The notes beneath the pieces were generated by a model. That model was not told where the DNA came from. It ran no database searches and saw only the letters and a program-made list of their open reading frames with translations. 52,749 nt of DNA from an uncultured Geobacteraceae bacterium (lineage in GTDB: Bacteria > Desulfobacterota > Desulfuromonadia > Geobacterales > Pseudopelobacteraceae): assembly GCA_903845365.1 (NCBI GenBank), contig CAIMXI010000289.1, positions 1-52,749 on the forward strand. Reading direction: 5' to 3'. Shown here in pieces: positions 9,363-17,914 of this stretch; the first letter of the stretch is position 1; every line of letters begins with the position of its first letter. Made by a program: the position numbers and the translations under genes.

Positions 9363-10370
9363 TTATTGCTTAGTACATACCAGCACAAGCTCTTCACCGA
9401 CATCGAATTTTCTGCAGTTCACCACATACTCATATAACTGAAAAAACCTGGAAGCAACCAACGTCTTCACTCGGGTCTCTGAGGGGAGTGAGTGTTTTCC
9501 GTATTCCCTCAACTCCATACTTTGTTTAAAAACGAAATCGGCCCCCGCAGCGGTCGTCTCAGCCCTGACGACCCTGAAGCCCTGCTTCTCAAGACATGTG
9601 GTTAGGTTGTGCAACGAAAAGAGATGAATATGCCGTGGCGGCTCAAGTCCCCGCCAAAATTCACGGAACATCTGATGTACCAAGCTATTAGCATTAGGCG
9701 TCCTGATGGCTAACGTCCCGCCCTGTTTCAGAAGCCTCAAACAGTGCCGTAACAGTTCATCTAAGTTGTATACGTGCTCTATGACGTGGCGCATGGTAAT
9801 AGCATCGTAACTATTTGAGGGCAGGTCCAACTCTTCCAGTTTCCCGGCATAAACCGTGAAACCATATTTCTCCCGTGCATGTGCAACCGCTACCGGATCA
9901 AAATCTACGCCTTGTACTGACCACCCCATTTGATGCATCTTATCTAGGTAATCTCCTGAGCCGCATCCGATTTCGAGAAGCTTTCCCGGACAGTCTGAAG
10001 AAAGATACATGCTCTCAATTTTGTCCACATCCTTTTGAAGTCCAGTGAACTTGATCAGCAGTATTCGCAATAGTTTAGAGGTCAGACCCAGAGTAAATTT
10101 GTAGCGCAGCCCACTGGTAGCATTTTTAATTTTGCTCTCTACAGCATCGTGCGTAAAATAGTTTCGATAAGCATATCCGATATCCTCCTCTAATGGCATG
10201 GGGTCAAGCCACATCAGAGAACATGCTGGATTGGAACATTTCCGAAAGCTCCATGTGCCTGGGGCGCCAAAAATCTTATCCTCCAAATCCGTGTAAATGA
10301 TTTCGCCTTCACCATTACACATCAAACATGAATGGCAGTGTCTTGTTCTGATTTTACAAGTGTTATCCAT
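9363..10370 (-). CDS. SAM-dependent methyltransferase with cysteine-rich N-terminus
   Basis: A 335-residue protein. The first 60 residues contain paired cysteines (CHSCLMC and CSNPAC), which may bind zinc. The core has motif I LLEIGCGSGDYLDKM, GVDFDPVAVAHAR, the motif IV region MRHVIEHVYNLDELL and LLKQGGTLAIRTPN, which place it in the Methyltransf_23/UbiE-like superfamily. A short C-terminal extension ends VLVCTKQ. It is 4 nt from the upstream CgeB-like gene. Sugar O-methylation is inferred from the context of the cluster. Confidence 0.8.
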   Translation of the reverse strand: MDNTCKIRTRHCHSCLMCNGEGEIIYTDLEDKIFGAPGTWSFRKCSNPACSLMWLDPMPLEEDIGYAYRNYFTHDAVESKIKNATSGLRYKFTLGLTSKLLRILLIKFTGLQKDVDKIESMYLSSDCPGKLLEIGCGSGDYLDKMHQMGWSVQGVDFDPVAVAHAREKYGFTVYAGKLEELDLPSNSYDAITMRHVIEHVYNLDELLRHCLRLLKQGGTLAIRTPNANSLVHQMFREFWRGLEPPRHIHLFSLHNLTTCLEKQGFRVVRAETTAAGADFVFKQSMELREYGKHSLPSETRVKTLVASRFFQLYEYVVNCRKFDVGEELVLVCTKQ

Positions 10371-10374
10371 AGAC

Positions 10375-11460
10375 CTAATCTTTTTGAATAGTCATTTTAT
10401 GCTTCACTTCTGTTAGCTTCCTAAAAAACAATGCTTTACTGGAAGGTACGTCAAGCCAGAACATGAAGAGCAAATTAGGATAAAAGCGAAGAAGCAAATT
10501 CTGAAAAGCGTCCGATTTCGAGATCAAATTTAAGACGAATTTAAGACTGTTTTTTTTTGCCTTTACTGATACAACCGTATCAAGAATCGCTATGCCGCGA
10601 TTATCGTAAGTGTGATATTTGTTGACCCGCTCACAACCTTTCTTTGCGATATCATCCACATCCACAGCATTGCCCAGTATCGGGTCAATTTTTTCAAAGG
10701 CTTCCTCATCGTTTCGATATAGAATTAGATGCTCGCCATTTTCGAACAGCTCCTCAATGTTGCCGACAGCGTCTGTTAAAAGCAGCGACCCTGAGCATAG
10801 TCCTTCGAATACCCGCATGTTAAGATCGTTTTTTATGCTTCTATTGAGGACAATCCTTGATTGCGAGTAAATCCCGGCCATGTCGTAGTGCTTTGCTTTG
10901 TCGATATATGAATTCTGATACCTGTTTTTTATGTCTCTTAAAAACTGGAACCTGTCATCAGCCCTTAAATTACCGACGAAGCCGATGTCATAAGTTTTTT
11001 GAGCATTTACTTGACCGTGCGTTGCAGGATCACATGCCAATGGCAACCAGTACACATTGGAGAAGCCGCATGCTAAAAGCTTTTGCGCACCCAACTTTTG
11101 GGCGGTAAAAATGTATTCGAAGTTAAGCGCCATGATGGTATCAAAGCGCAGGGTAAGATGGGTATCAATCAACCAAAGTCCCGAAGGCTTCAGGCGTCTG
11201 GGGAATATGTAGTGCGACCCGTCATCAACAGCAAGATACAGGTCATAATGTTCTTCAAGTTTTTGTAGTTCTTTGGGGTGGAAAACGGTTACATCGGAAC
11301 GTTTCTCTAAAGCTTTGCGTACGTACTGCCCGGTTGTATGCTCAATCGAGTAATCGTACACCAACGCAATTCTAAGCCACGCTGGTGCATCAATACCAGA
11401 GACGAGGCCAAGTAAGGGTTCCACGTTATACGACGTATCATTTGCTTCTTTTGTTTTCAT
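10375..11460 (-). CDS. CgeB-like glycosyltransferase (GT-B, Glyco_trans_1_2 type)
   Basis: A 361-residue protein. The C-terminal half carries YDIGFVGNLRADDRF, SRIVLNRS, DLNMRVFEGLCSGSLLLTD and LILYRNDEE, the pattern of CgeB/DUF3880-type GT-B transferases found in spore-coat, flagellar and surface-glycan loci. The N-terminal half reads as the acceptor domain (WLRIALVYDYSIEHTTGQYV). The ATG at 11460 has GGAAAAGAA just upstream. Base composition is more AT-rich than the glycosyltransferases at 4.4-7.7 kb, as is that of its right-hand neighbours to about 12.4 kb. Donor and acceptor are unknown. Confidence 0.75.
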   Translation of the reverse strand: MKTKEANDTSYNVEPLLGLVSGIDAPAWLRIALVYDYSIEHTTGQYVRKALEKRSDVTVFHPKELQKLEEHYDLYLAVDDGSHYIFPRRLKPSGLWLIDTHLTLRFDTIMALNFEYIFTAQKLGAQKLLACGFSNVYWLPLACDPATHGQVNAQKTYDIGFVGNLRADDRFQFLRDIKNRYQNSYIDKAKHYDMAGIYSQSRIVLNRSIKNDLNMRVFEGLCSGSLLLTDAVGNIEELFENGEHLILYRNDEEAFEKIDPILGNAVDVDDIAKKGCERVNKYHTYDNRGIAILDTVVSVKAKKNSLKFVLNLISKSDAFQNLLLRFYPNLLFMFWLDVPSSKALFFRKLTEVKHKMTIQKD

Positions 11461-11508
11461 TTCTTTTCCATACGTTTAAATTCACCAAAGACAACGGCAT
11501 TGGAGGGG

Positions 11509-12378
11509 TCACACCTTCGTGGCGTACACTTCAATCAACCCACCTCTATATTTTCTCCACCAAAACGGCCGAAGCAAGTGGGTAGCCAGAAGCACTACTT
11601 TTGACAGCCGCAGGATTTTCTTAAATGACCTACCGAAAATCCCATTCGGGCAAAAGGCCTGAATGAAATTACTGCTAAAATCTTCCGACGGTTCCCAAGT
11701 TCTTAGATACTTAATCCTGAATCCGTTAGACAACAGAAATTCGGAGAGGTTTTTTGGGTTGAAATGATATAAATGGTCGGGGGTGGTCAACCAGACCCAA
11801 TTCGAACCGGTAATCCTCGCCATGATGCTATCCAGGTTAGGTAACTGCACCACTAAAAGCCCATCCTTTTTCAAAACCCTCCGAACCTCACCAAGGGCAT
11901 TACGCATATCCGGAATGTGTTCCAGTACGTCGAACATAGTCACTATATCAAAAGTGCCGTCCTGAAAACCTCTGTTTTCCAAATAGTCGTTGACAATGTC
12001 CAGCTCAAAATTTTTAACGCCATAATCGGCGCATTCCTTGTTCAGTTCAATTCCAGTAGCTTCAAACCCCTCTTCTTTTGCTGTCACCAAGAACAAGCCT
12101 ATATTGCACCCAACATCCAGAAGCTTGCCTTGGGGTTTGTAGTTGCGGATATTTAGCAGATATTTTCGGTACCGTTTTTTAAAGTAATCAATCTTGGTAA
12201 GATACAGCTGTATTCTTTGTTCCGAATTATATGTTTCCAGATTTGCCTGCAATGATTGTTCCGTAGATGGAAACGGATGAGTTATGCCTAATTTACACTT
12301 TTTGCATCGAATTACGTTAAAATCATTGACCTTCAGGTAACTAACAAATTCAACATTTCTGCAAACAGGGCATACCAT
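11509..12378 (-). CDS. SAM-dependent methyltransferase with N-terminal zinc-binding motif
   Basis: A 289-residue protein that starts MVCPVCRN and continues IRCKKCKLG, giving two CxxC pairs. Motif I is LLDVGCNIGLFL, followed by GIELNKECADYG and MFDVLEHIPDMRNALGEVRRVL, all typical of Methyltransf_23. It is a relative of the enzyme at 9363-10370. A weakly hydrophobic C-terminus ends in FWWRKYRGGLIEVYATKV. It lies directly downstream of the flippase (23-nt gap). Likely a glycan-modifying methyltransferase; the target is unknown. Confidence 0.8.
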   Translation of the reverse strand: MVCPVCRNVEFVSYLKVNDFNVIRCKKCKLGITHPFPSTEQSLQANLETYNSEQRIQLYLTKIDYFKKRYRKYLLNIRNYKPQGKLLDVGCNIGLFLVTAKEEGFEATGIELNKECADYGVKNFELDIVNDYLENRGFQDGTFDIVTMFDVLEHIPDMRNALGEVRRVLKKDGLLVVQLPNLDSIMARITGSNWVWLTTPDHLYHFNPKNLSEFLLSNGFRIKYLRTWEPSEDFSSNFIQAFCPNGIFGRSFKKILRLSKVVLLATHLLRPFWWRKYRGGLIEVYATKV

Positions 12379-12401
12379 AATACTAGTCCTTATATTTATA
12401 A

Positions 12402-13880
12402 CTATCGCTTTAATGCAAATTTTAAATAATCGAGGAATTCTTTATACAACGCATATCGGACCAACCTGATTATCAGGATGTAGAGAATAGGGCACATTAG
12501 TAGACAGCAGATCAAGCCGGTTAAACTAGTCGCAAAATAGCTTTTCACTTGGTAAACAGCCAACCCAACCGCAGCAGCAGCGACGAACTGGGTAGCTACA
12601 TGCCGGAAAACGGATATTCGCACCTGCTCCTTATTAAGTACGTACCAATAGACAAAGGTAAAAATGCTTAAGTGGATCGGCTGTGTGAAGGCTATGCCGG
12701 AAAATCCATACTTCACTACGAACTGAACGCCGAGCCCCCATTCAATAACAATTACACCTATTGTCATAAGCAACAATATCCGTGGCTTACCCAAGGATAG
12801 GATTGCACTGTACAGTGGCAAAGCGATCCCAATGGCAGCAGGCGCAAAGCAGTAAAAATTGAAGGCTATAATCCCAGGCATCCACTTGTCAGTAAACACA
12901 AAATGGGTGATTTCAGGCCCCAAAGCTGCCATGAGGGACGCAATAGGAAACATGACTAGTGTCATCATTCGCATTGAGCGCTCAACGGTCCTAGCCATAA
13001 GGTCCTTATCATCCTGCAGTTTGGAAAATGCAGGAAAAGCAACCCGTCCAAAAGTTTCTGAAATAATCAACGGGGCAAACGCTAAATTCCTTGCCCAGTT
13101 CACATACCCTACCGCAGCCGCCCCCGCATAAGCACCCACAAAAAGCGGCGTTACCGAATCCTTAAGAAAATTGAACAGTTGGTTACCTTGATACGGCAAT
13201 CCAAACCGAATCAGCCCCTTAACAGATCCAAATTGGTAATGAAAGCTCGGCCGCCAGGGTGACAAAGCATAGATGATCACCGCGCCCAAAAGTGCTCTGG
13301 TTATCGCCGCTAAGATAAAACTCCAGGCCTCGAACCCCATGAAGGCGCAAGAAATAGCCACTGCTTGGAACGCCAGATTTTCTGTAACATCGACCCAGGC
13401 AATCCTCTTGAAATCGATGTCCCGCTCCATAAGGATGGCCGGGATTGTCTTAAGGGACGACAGCAGGAAACTCACTGCCATGGCCCGGATCAGCCAGACA
13501 CCCACTGGTGGCAGTGTCGGGTATACCTTAAGGGCAAGTGGTGCGACAAAAATTACTATCGCCACAACCAACCAAACCAGCATCTGCTGCAACCAAAAGG
13601 TGGTTGAGAGCTCTTCCTGACTCAACTTTTCCTTTTTCTGGATCAGCGCCGCACCGATACCCACATCGCCAAAAGTTGAAAAAAAAGTGACAACGAAATT
13701 GACTACAGCGTAGATACCAAATATCTCTGGCGCCAGTAGACGTGCCAGTATGATGCTACCGGCAAAGAAGATCACCTTTACCAGCACCTGTCGGACAAAA
13801 AGCGCCGACATGCCTTTAAGGGACTTCTTTTTAAGATCCTGAAAATCCTGCTGTGAACTGTCCGTTGTAGCTTCAGTCAT
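12402..13880 (-). CDS. Polysaccharide flippase (Wzx/WzxC-like, MOP superfamily)
   Basis: A 492-residue integral membrane protein with about 13-14 hydrophobic helices. Features of WzxC/MviN-like exporters include the N-terminal KGMSALFVRQVLVKVIFF, ARLLAPEIFGIYAVV and LIRFGLPYQGNQLFNF. It would flip undecaprenyl-linked oligosaccharide units across the inner membrane. The ATG at 13880 follows a promoter-like stretch. It opens the run of glycosyltransferase and methyltransferase genes, which fits a Wzx/Wzy-type assembly; no separate wzy polymerase was identified unless it lies outside the window. Confidence 0.87.
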   Translation of the reverse strand: MTEATTDSSQQDFQDLKKKSLKGMSALFVRQVLVKVIFFAGSIILARLLAPEIFGIYAVVNFVVTFFSTFGDVGIGAALIQKKEKLSQEELSTTFWLQQMLVWLVVAIVIFVAPLALKVYPTLPPVGVWLIRAMAVSFLLSSLKTIPAILMERDIDFKRIAWVDVTENLAFQAVAISCAFMGFEAWSFILAAITRALLGAVIIYALSPWRPSFHYQFGSVKGLIRFGLPYQGNQLFNFLKDSVTPLFVGAYAGAAAVGYVNWARNLAFAPLIISETFGRVAFPAFSKLQDDKDLMARTVERSMRMMTLVMFPIASLMAALGPEITHFVFTDKWMPGIIAFNFYCFAPAAIGIALPLYSAILSLGKPRILLLMTIGVIVIEWGLGVQFVVKYGFSGIAFTQPIHLSIFTFVYWYVLNKEQVRISVFRHVATQFVAAAAVGLAVYQVKSYFATSLTGLICCLLMCPILYILIIRLVRYALYKEFLDYLKFALKR

Positions 13881-13914
13881 TCAGTACCCTGGTTACCATC
13901 ACTGCCCCGTTTGT

Positions 13915-13942
13915 ATTATTAAGTGGCTTCCAATCATTTCAA
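13915..13942 (-). promoter_or_regulatory. Candidate sigma-70 promoter for the flippase/glycan operon
   Basis: In the 289-bp gap 13881-14169, the minus strand reads TTGAAA (13942-13937) and an AT-rich TAATAAT/AATAAT block about 15-16 bp later. It is a plausible but imperfect promoter 35 bp ahead of the flippase start. A direct repeat GGGATAAAA occurs twice near 14113-14130 in the same gap. I saw no gene here and no RfaH/JUMPstart-like element. Confidence 0.35.
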
Positions 13943-14169
13943 CTCTTTATGAAAGATTTGCTACATAATTCCCTGTAATCCTCTGGCAAGGTCATCTGTA
14001 ACCAATACCTGCCCGTATCTGTTAAGGTGCAATGAATAATAATACAGTTTATCCATCCCTGTCGCACCCCACTCTCTTGATTACACCCGCTTTTTTAAAA
14101 CCTCTTATTCACAGGGATAAAAGGGATAAAACCCTGGAATTCTTGTTTTAACCTCAAAAACTTTTCCGG

Positions 14170-14775
14170 TTATACATCTCCAGCCACGAAAACCCTGCCT
14201 GCAGCCACTCCTAAATCCTTAAGCTTCTGTACAAGCTCAGCCCTGCGTTTCAGCGAGGTTATCACCAGCAGGGCGCGCTCCAGCAGTACCCCTTCAGTCA
14301 TTGACGCGACCGGTACTCCGAAAAAAGCCTCTCCACTCCGGGCATCATCCAGAACCGCAACCAGCTTCAATCCGGTTTCCTGTAACGATAGATAGGCCAC
14401 CTCTGCCACTTCATCCACTCCGCAAAACACCACCTCGCATATCCCGGAATCTTCCAGACGGTGGAACAGATCAAGATAATCCTGACGGGCTACCGTATAA
14501 AGACTGGTGAAATAACTGAGGTGCTGGTAGGCGAGGCGGCTTTTTTCGGCAATGCCTTGCGGGGTGAGGAGATAGGCGTAGCGGTTGCTGGGGAAATTTT
14601 TGACCCGGACAAACCCTTTTGAAACCAGGTTTTTAAGATATGAGTTTACCAGTCCTACTGCAATGCCGAGGCGACGCGAAAGCTCGCGCTGAGAAAGCGG
14701 CTCTTCACCGCTTATTTCGGAGAGAAGCTGGAGGGAGCGGGATGAATCAAGTGGTTTTTCTACTGATGCGTTCAT
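14170..14775 (-). CDS. Winged-helix regulator fused to a Rossmann-like domain (EPS-associated MarR-like)
   Basis: A protein of about 201 residues. Residues about 12-75 form a winged helix-turn-helix (LSQRELSRRLGIAVGLVNSYLKNLVSKGFV, then the wing NRYAYLLTPQG), like the EPS-associated MarR-type regulators. Residues about 105-200 look like a small Rossmann domain (EVVFCGVDEVAEVAYLSL, VAVLDDARSGEAFFGVPV), similar in pattern to the N-terminal domain of PglD-like proteins, so it may sense a nucleotide or nucleotide-sugar. The open frame runs to a TTG at 14811, but the ATG at 14775 is preferred. Two GTTCA-N5-TGAAC palindromes lie over and upstream of this ATG. It sits 106 nt after gmd and ahead of the flippase, so it probably controls this polysaccharide locus. 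Confidence 0.75.
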   Translation of the reverse strand: MNASVEKPLDSSRSLQLLSEISGEEPLSQRELSRRLGIAVGLVNSYLKNLVSKGFVRVKNFPSNRYAYLLTPQGIAEKSRLAYQHLSYFTSLYTVARQDYLDLFHRLEDSGICEVVFCGVDEVAEVAYLSLQETGLKLVAVLDDARSGEAFFGVPVASMTEGVLLERALLVITSLKRRAELVQKLKDLGVAAGRVFVAGDV

Positions 14776-14784
14776 GATTTGAAC
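14770..14784. promoter_or_regulatory. Operator-like palindrome, proximal copy (GTTCA-N5-TGAAC)
   Basis: A perfect 5-bp inverted repeat with a 5-bp spacer that overlaps the start codon of the winged-helix regulator. It matches the copy at 14819-14833 exactly in both arms, with centres 49 bp apart. This position would suit autorepression. Confidence 0.6.
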
Positions 14785-14818
14785 AATATCTATAAATGAG
14801 CGAGAGAGCAAGAAGTTT

Positions 14819-14833
14819 GTTCATATCGTGAAC
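14819..14833. promoter_or_regulatory. Operator-like palindrome, distal copy (GTTCA-N5-TGAAC)
   Basis: The second perfect copy, 44 bp before the regulator's start codon. A TATAGA -10-like hexamer (minus strand, 14794-14789) lies between the two palindromes, which would place this copy near -44 and the other near the transcription start. Confidence 0.6.
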
Positions 14834-14881
14834 GATGATCTCTTAAAAACGGCACACAACACCTACCCAATATGTACGTTA

Positions 14882-15835
14882 CTACATGAACTCCTCAATC
14901 ATCATTCTCACAACATCCTTCATCCCATAATTTGCCTGCCAGCCTAGGATACGCGCCGATTTTTCAGGGTTGGCTCTGCTTACCATTATTTCAGACGGGC
15001 GTAGCAGTGAAGCATCACTCTCGACATGATCGCGCCAGTCAAGCCCCACGCAGCGGAAAACTTCAGCCACAAAATCCTCAAGTCGGTTCGTTTCACCGGT
15101 GGCAATGACGAAATCATCGCCCCTCTCCTGCTGAAGGATCATCCACATCGCCTCGACATACTCTGGTGCCCATCCCCAGTCTCTGGCTATTTCAATATTA
15201 CCGAGTTTGAGTTTTTCAACTGCTCCACCAGCAATCCGGCAGGCGCTCCGAACAATTTTCTGGGTGACAAAGCGCTCGGGGCGCAGTGGTGATTCATGGT
15301 TGAACAGTATACCGGTACTGGCATAGAGATTATAAGCTTCGCGATAATTGGCAATCTCCCAGAAAGCCGTTGCCTTGGCTACCGCATACGGGCTGCGCGG
15401 ACGAAACGGGGTGTTTTCGTCCGCCGGTTGACCTCCGGTATTACCGAAGCATTCGCTTGAACCAGCATTATAGAGCCTGGTCTGGAGTTTCATGAAACGA
15501 ATCGCCTCCAGTAGATTCAATGTCCCGACACTTATACTCTCAAGTGTTTCCACCGGCTGGTCAAAAGAGAGACCAACCGAACTCTGACCCGCAAGATTGT
15601 ATATTTCGTCAGGTTGAACATTTGCCAACACCTGGAGAACACTCCGGAAATCATTGAGAGCCATGGAATGAAAACTGATCTGGTCATGAATCCCCAATCT
15701 GCTGAGATTGGTAAACGTTGCTACCTGGGCATCGCGCGCAGAACCGTGAACTTCATACCCTTTACCGAGAAGAAAGCGGGAAAGATAGGAGCCATCCTGG
15801 CCTGAAATGCCGCAAATAAGAGCTCTCTTTGTCAT
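14882..15835 (-). CDS. gmd: GDP-mannose 4,6-dehydratase
   Basis: A 317-residue extended SDR enzyme that converts GDP-mannose to GDP-4-keto-6-deoxymannose in the cytoplasm, the first step to GDP-L-fucose or GDP-rhamnose. Diagnostic segments are GISGQDGSYLSRFLLGKGYEVHG at the N-terminus, NLAGQSSVGLSF, YNAGSSECFG, the YAVAK catalytic pair and LFNHESPLRPERFVTQKI. IARDWGWAPEYVEAMW is also characteristic of Gmd. It starts 3 nt after the stop of fcl, so the pair is one operon. The length is slightly below the E. coli enzyme (about 373), as in short bacterial Gmd homologues. Confidence 0.93.
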   Translation of the reverse strand: MTKRALICGISGQDGSYLSRFLLGKGYEVHGSARDAQVATFTNLSRLGIHDQISFHSMALNDFRSVLQVLANVQPDEIYNLAGQSSVGLSFDQPVETLESISVGTLNLLEAIRFMKLQTRLYNAGSSECFGNTGGQPADENTPFRPRSPYAVAKATAFWEIANYREAYNLYASTGILFNHESPLRPERFVTQKIVRSACRIAGGAVEKLKLGNIEIARDWGWAPEYVEAMWMILQQERGDDFVIATGETNRLEDFVAEVFRCVGLDWRDHVESDASLLRPSEIMVSRANPEKSARILGWQANYGMKDVVRMMIEEFM

Positions 15836-15838
15836 ATG

Positions 15839-16810
15839 CTACTCTCCGGATGCACCGTTTTCCAGAAACCACCGATATGCACCGGCGATTCCGTCCCGTA
15901 ATGCGACGGTATGCTGCCATCCCAGAGCATGGATTCGTGAGGAGTCAGCAAGTTTTCGCGGTGTTCCGTCAGGTTTATCACTGTCAAAAACCAGTTCCCC
16001 CACAAAGCCGACCACATCCTGCACCAGTAACGCCAGATCATGAATGCTTATTTCCTGGCCGGAGCCGACGTTGATAAGAGCCGGTGCGTCCGGATCATGT
16101 AGCAGTTCATCGTAGCGATTCTCGTCGAGGTTCATCAAAAACAGGCACGCCTCAGCCAGATCATCAACCTGCAGAAATTCACGCAGCGGTCTGCCGCTTC
16201 CCCAGATTGTCACGTGAGCATCGCCACGCAACTTTGCTTCGTGACATTTGCGGATCATGGCTGGAAGAACGTGCGATTTTTCGAGATCAAAATTATCGTT
16301 GGGGCCATAGAGGTTATTCGGCATGGCAGAGAGATATTTTGTGCCGTACTGTTGATTGTATGAGCGGCACTGGTAGATTCCGGCGATTTTTGCAATAGCG
16401 TAGGCGTCATTGGTCGGTTCGAGCGTACCAGTCAGGAGATGCTCCTCTCTCATCGGTTGCGGAGCAAATTTGGGATAAATACAGGTGCTGCCCAGAAACA
16501 GCAGCCGTGTAACACCATGCAGCCAAGAGCTGTGAATGATGTTGTTCTGAATCATCAGATTATCATGAATAAACTCCCCCTTATAGCTGCTGTTGGCGAT
16601 GATCCCCCCCACTCGCGCGGCTGCAATTAAAACGTATTCAGGTTGCTGCTCACGAAAAAAATCCTCGACCGCCTGTTGGTTGCAGAGATCAAGCTCAGTG
16701 CGCGATCTAAGCAGCAGATTGATAAATCCATGAGCCTGTAGCGCTCTCACAATGGCAGAGCCAACCATGCCACGATGGCCGGCAACAAATATTTTCGCCG
16801 TACTTTTCAT
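15839..16810 (-). CDS. fcl: GDP-L-fucose synthase
   Basis: A 323-residue epimerase/reductase that makes GDP-L-fucose from the Gmd product using NADPH. Motifs: FVAGHRGMVGSAIVRAL, ARVGGIIANSSYKGEFIHDN, FLGSTCIYPKFAPQPM, YAIAKIAG (Tyr-Lys pair) and PNNLYGPNDNFD, all hallmark Fcl/WcaG segments. The frame is open to 16921, but the ATG at 16810 has GGGAGGAAA about 8 nt upstream and gives the standard N-terminus, so the longer form is rejected. It is followed directly by gmd. Confidence 0.93.
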   Translation of the reverse strand: MKSTAKIFVAGHRGMVGSAIVRALQAHGFINLLLRSRTELDLCNQQAVEDFFREQQPEYVLIAAARVGGIIANSSYKGEFIHDNLMIQNNIIHSSWLHGVTRLLFLGSTCIYPKFAPQPMREEHLLTGTLEPTNDAYAIAKIAGIYQCRSYNQQYGTKYLSAMPNNLYGPNDNFDLEKSHVLPAMIRKCHEAKLRGDAHVTIWGSGRPLREFLQVDDLAEACLFLMNLDENRYDELLHDPDAPALINVGSGQEISIHDLALLVQDVVGFVGELVFDSDKPDGTPRKLADSSRIHALGWQHTVALRDGIAGAYRWFLENGASGE

Positions 16811-16841
16811 AAAATCAGTTTCCTCCCTATATATACTTTCC

Positions 16842-17219
16842 TTATCCCATCGTTCGAACAGTGATAATCCCAAGCCAGGTAAAGAGCAGGCAGACAGCAA
16901 CACTGGCGATAATATTGGCAAACGCCGTTAAAAAGCGGCCACCCTCAAGAAGCGCAAAGGTTTCGTAGCTGAACGTTGAAAACGTCGTCAAGCCACCGAG
17001 AAAGCCGACTGTCAGACCCAGCCGCGCCGTATCAGAAATGAGTGTACTGCGCATACCGATTTCCATGATCAGCCCGATCAGGTAGGCTCCGATGATATTA
17101 ACCACAAAAGTACCATATGGAAAAGCCCGCCCCAGCAGACTGTGTACCCACCCGGACAGATAAAAACGGGTAAGTCCTCCGCCTGCACAAAACAGAGCTA
17201 TTGTAACAGCTATTTTCAC
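16842..17219 (-). CDS. crcB: Fluoride exporter FluC/CrcB
   Basis: A four-helix membrane protein that exports fluoride as a dual-topology dimer. The family signatures are GTFVVNIIGAYLIG and GGLTTFSTFSYE, with the Asn and Phe residues that line the pore. The frame is open to 17306, but the GTG at 17219 gives a 125-residue protein of normal family size and has GGAG about 9 nt upstream; the 29 extra residues of the longer form are hydrophilic and unlike the family. No fluoride riboswitch was recognised upstream. It lies 31 nt ahead of fcl and may share a transcript, though the functions are unrelated. Confidence 0.88.
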   Translation of the reverse strand: MKIAVTIALFCAGGGLTRFYLSGWVHSLLGRAFPYGTFVVNIIGAYLIGLIMEIGMRSTLISDTARLGLTVGFLGGLTTFSTFSYETFALLEGGRFLTAFANIIASVAVCLLFTWLGIITVRTMG

Positions 17220-17292
17220 GGACGAAGCTCCATGTTGAACTAAACCGCTGCGGGGTAATTTATACTTTACAAGGTCTAATATTGAGCTATTA

Positions 17293-17377
17293 GTAGGCCG
17301 GTTCAAGCGAAGCGGAACCGGCGTTTTCTGCCATCGCCAGCATTGCTGCCGGATGCGCTACGCTTCATCCAGCCTAC
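17293..17377. repeat. REP/BIME-like double-hairpin element
   Basis: An 85-bp element bounded by GTAGGC and GCCTAC. Inside are two hairpins: a perfect GCCGGTTC/GAACCGGC pair (17297-17322) and an imperfect GCCGGATG/CATCCAGC pair (17348-17373), each with a GAAGCG- or CGCTTC-containing loop. This resembles repetitive extragenic palindromes spread by RAYT transposases. No second full copy was noticed in the window. Confidence 0.6.
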
Positions 17378-17474
17378 AACTGCAAATACTCAATTTCATA
17401 CCGTGCAAAGCATATCTGCTTAGGAGCCATGTCAATTAATTTTCCCATCCATATCTCACAGATACACTTCAAAA

Positions 17475-17801
17475 TCAATGGAACAAACGTATAACTTCCT
17501 GCGTCACCCGCAGATCGAAGTCCAGCATCTCCATATCAAGCTTGCCAGACTCTATTTTCGAAAAATAAAGGATGTCGTTAATCAGATTCAGCAGGTTCTC
17601 ACCGCTTTTGCGGACTATTTCAGTAAACTCGCGCTGTTCTTCGGTCAGTTCAGAATCAATTAAAAGACCGGTCATGCCAATGACGCCGTTCATTGGAGTG
17701 CGGATTACATGACTCATAGTGGCAATAAAATCCGATTTGGCCCGATTGGCGTTGTCCGCCAATACTTTTGCACTTCGCAATTCAACTTTCAGTTTTCTCA
17801 A
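17475..17801 (-). pseudogene. Histidine kinase fragment (HisKA domain only)
   Basis: A 108-codon remnant of a hybrid-type sensor kinase. It holds a coiled entry helix and the dimerisation/phosphoacceptor domain with [16 protein letters not shown] at residues 29-44, and stops right after [18 protein letters not shown]. There is no sensor, no ATPase domain and no receiver. The residue after the phosphoacceptor His31 is Val, where nearly all such kinases have Glu or Asp needed for phosphotransfer, so even this part looks decayed. It lies between the repeat element at 17.3 kb and the tRNA-Ala terminator, a typical spot for leftovers. Confidence 0.8.
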
Positions 17802-17876
17802 GTTAAGGTGGGTATTAATCTGGTTCTTTCTGCCTTATATTACATTTCACATGACATAGGGGTTATAACGGCATAG

Positions 17877-17912
17877 AAAAAGGGGTTAGCTGTAAGCTAA
17901 CCCCTTGTTTTT
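17877..17912 (-). terminator. Rho-independent terminator after tRNA-Ala
   Basis: A perfect 11-bp stem (17880-17890 with 17896-17906) around a 5-nt loop, with T-runs at both ends. It begins 8 bp past the CCA end of tRNA-Ala on the minus strand. Confidence 0.85.
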
Positions 17913-17914
17913 GT

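Noticed and set aside
16811..16921. A 37-residue N-terminal extension of GDP-fucose synthase
   Set aside because: It overlaps the end of crcB, and the strong GGGAGGAAA site points to ATG 16810.
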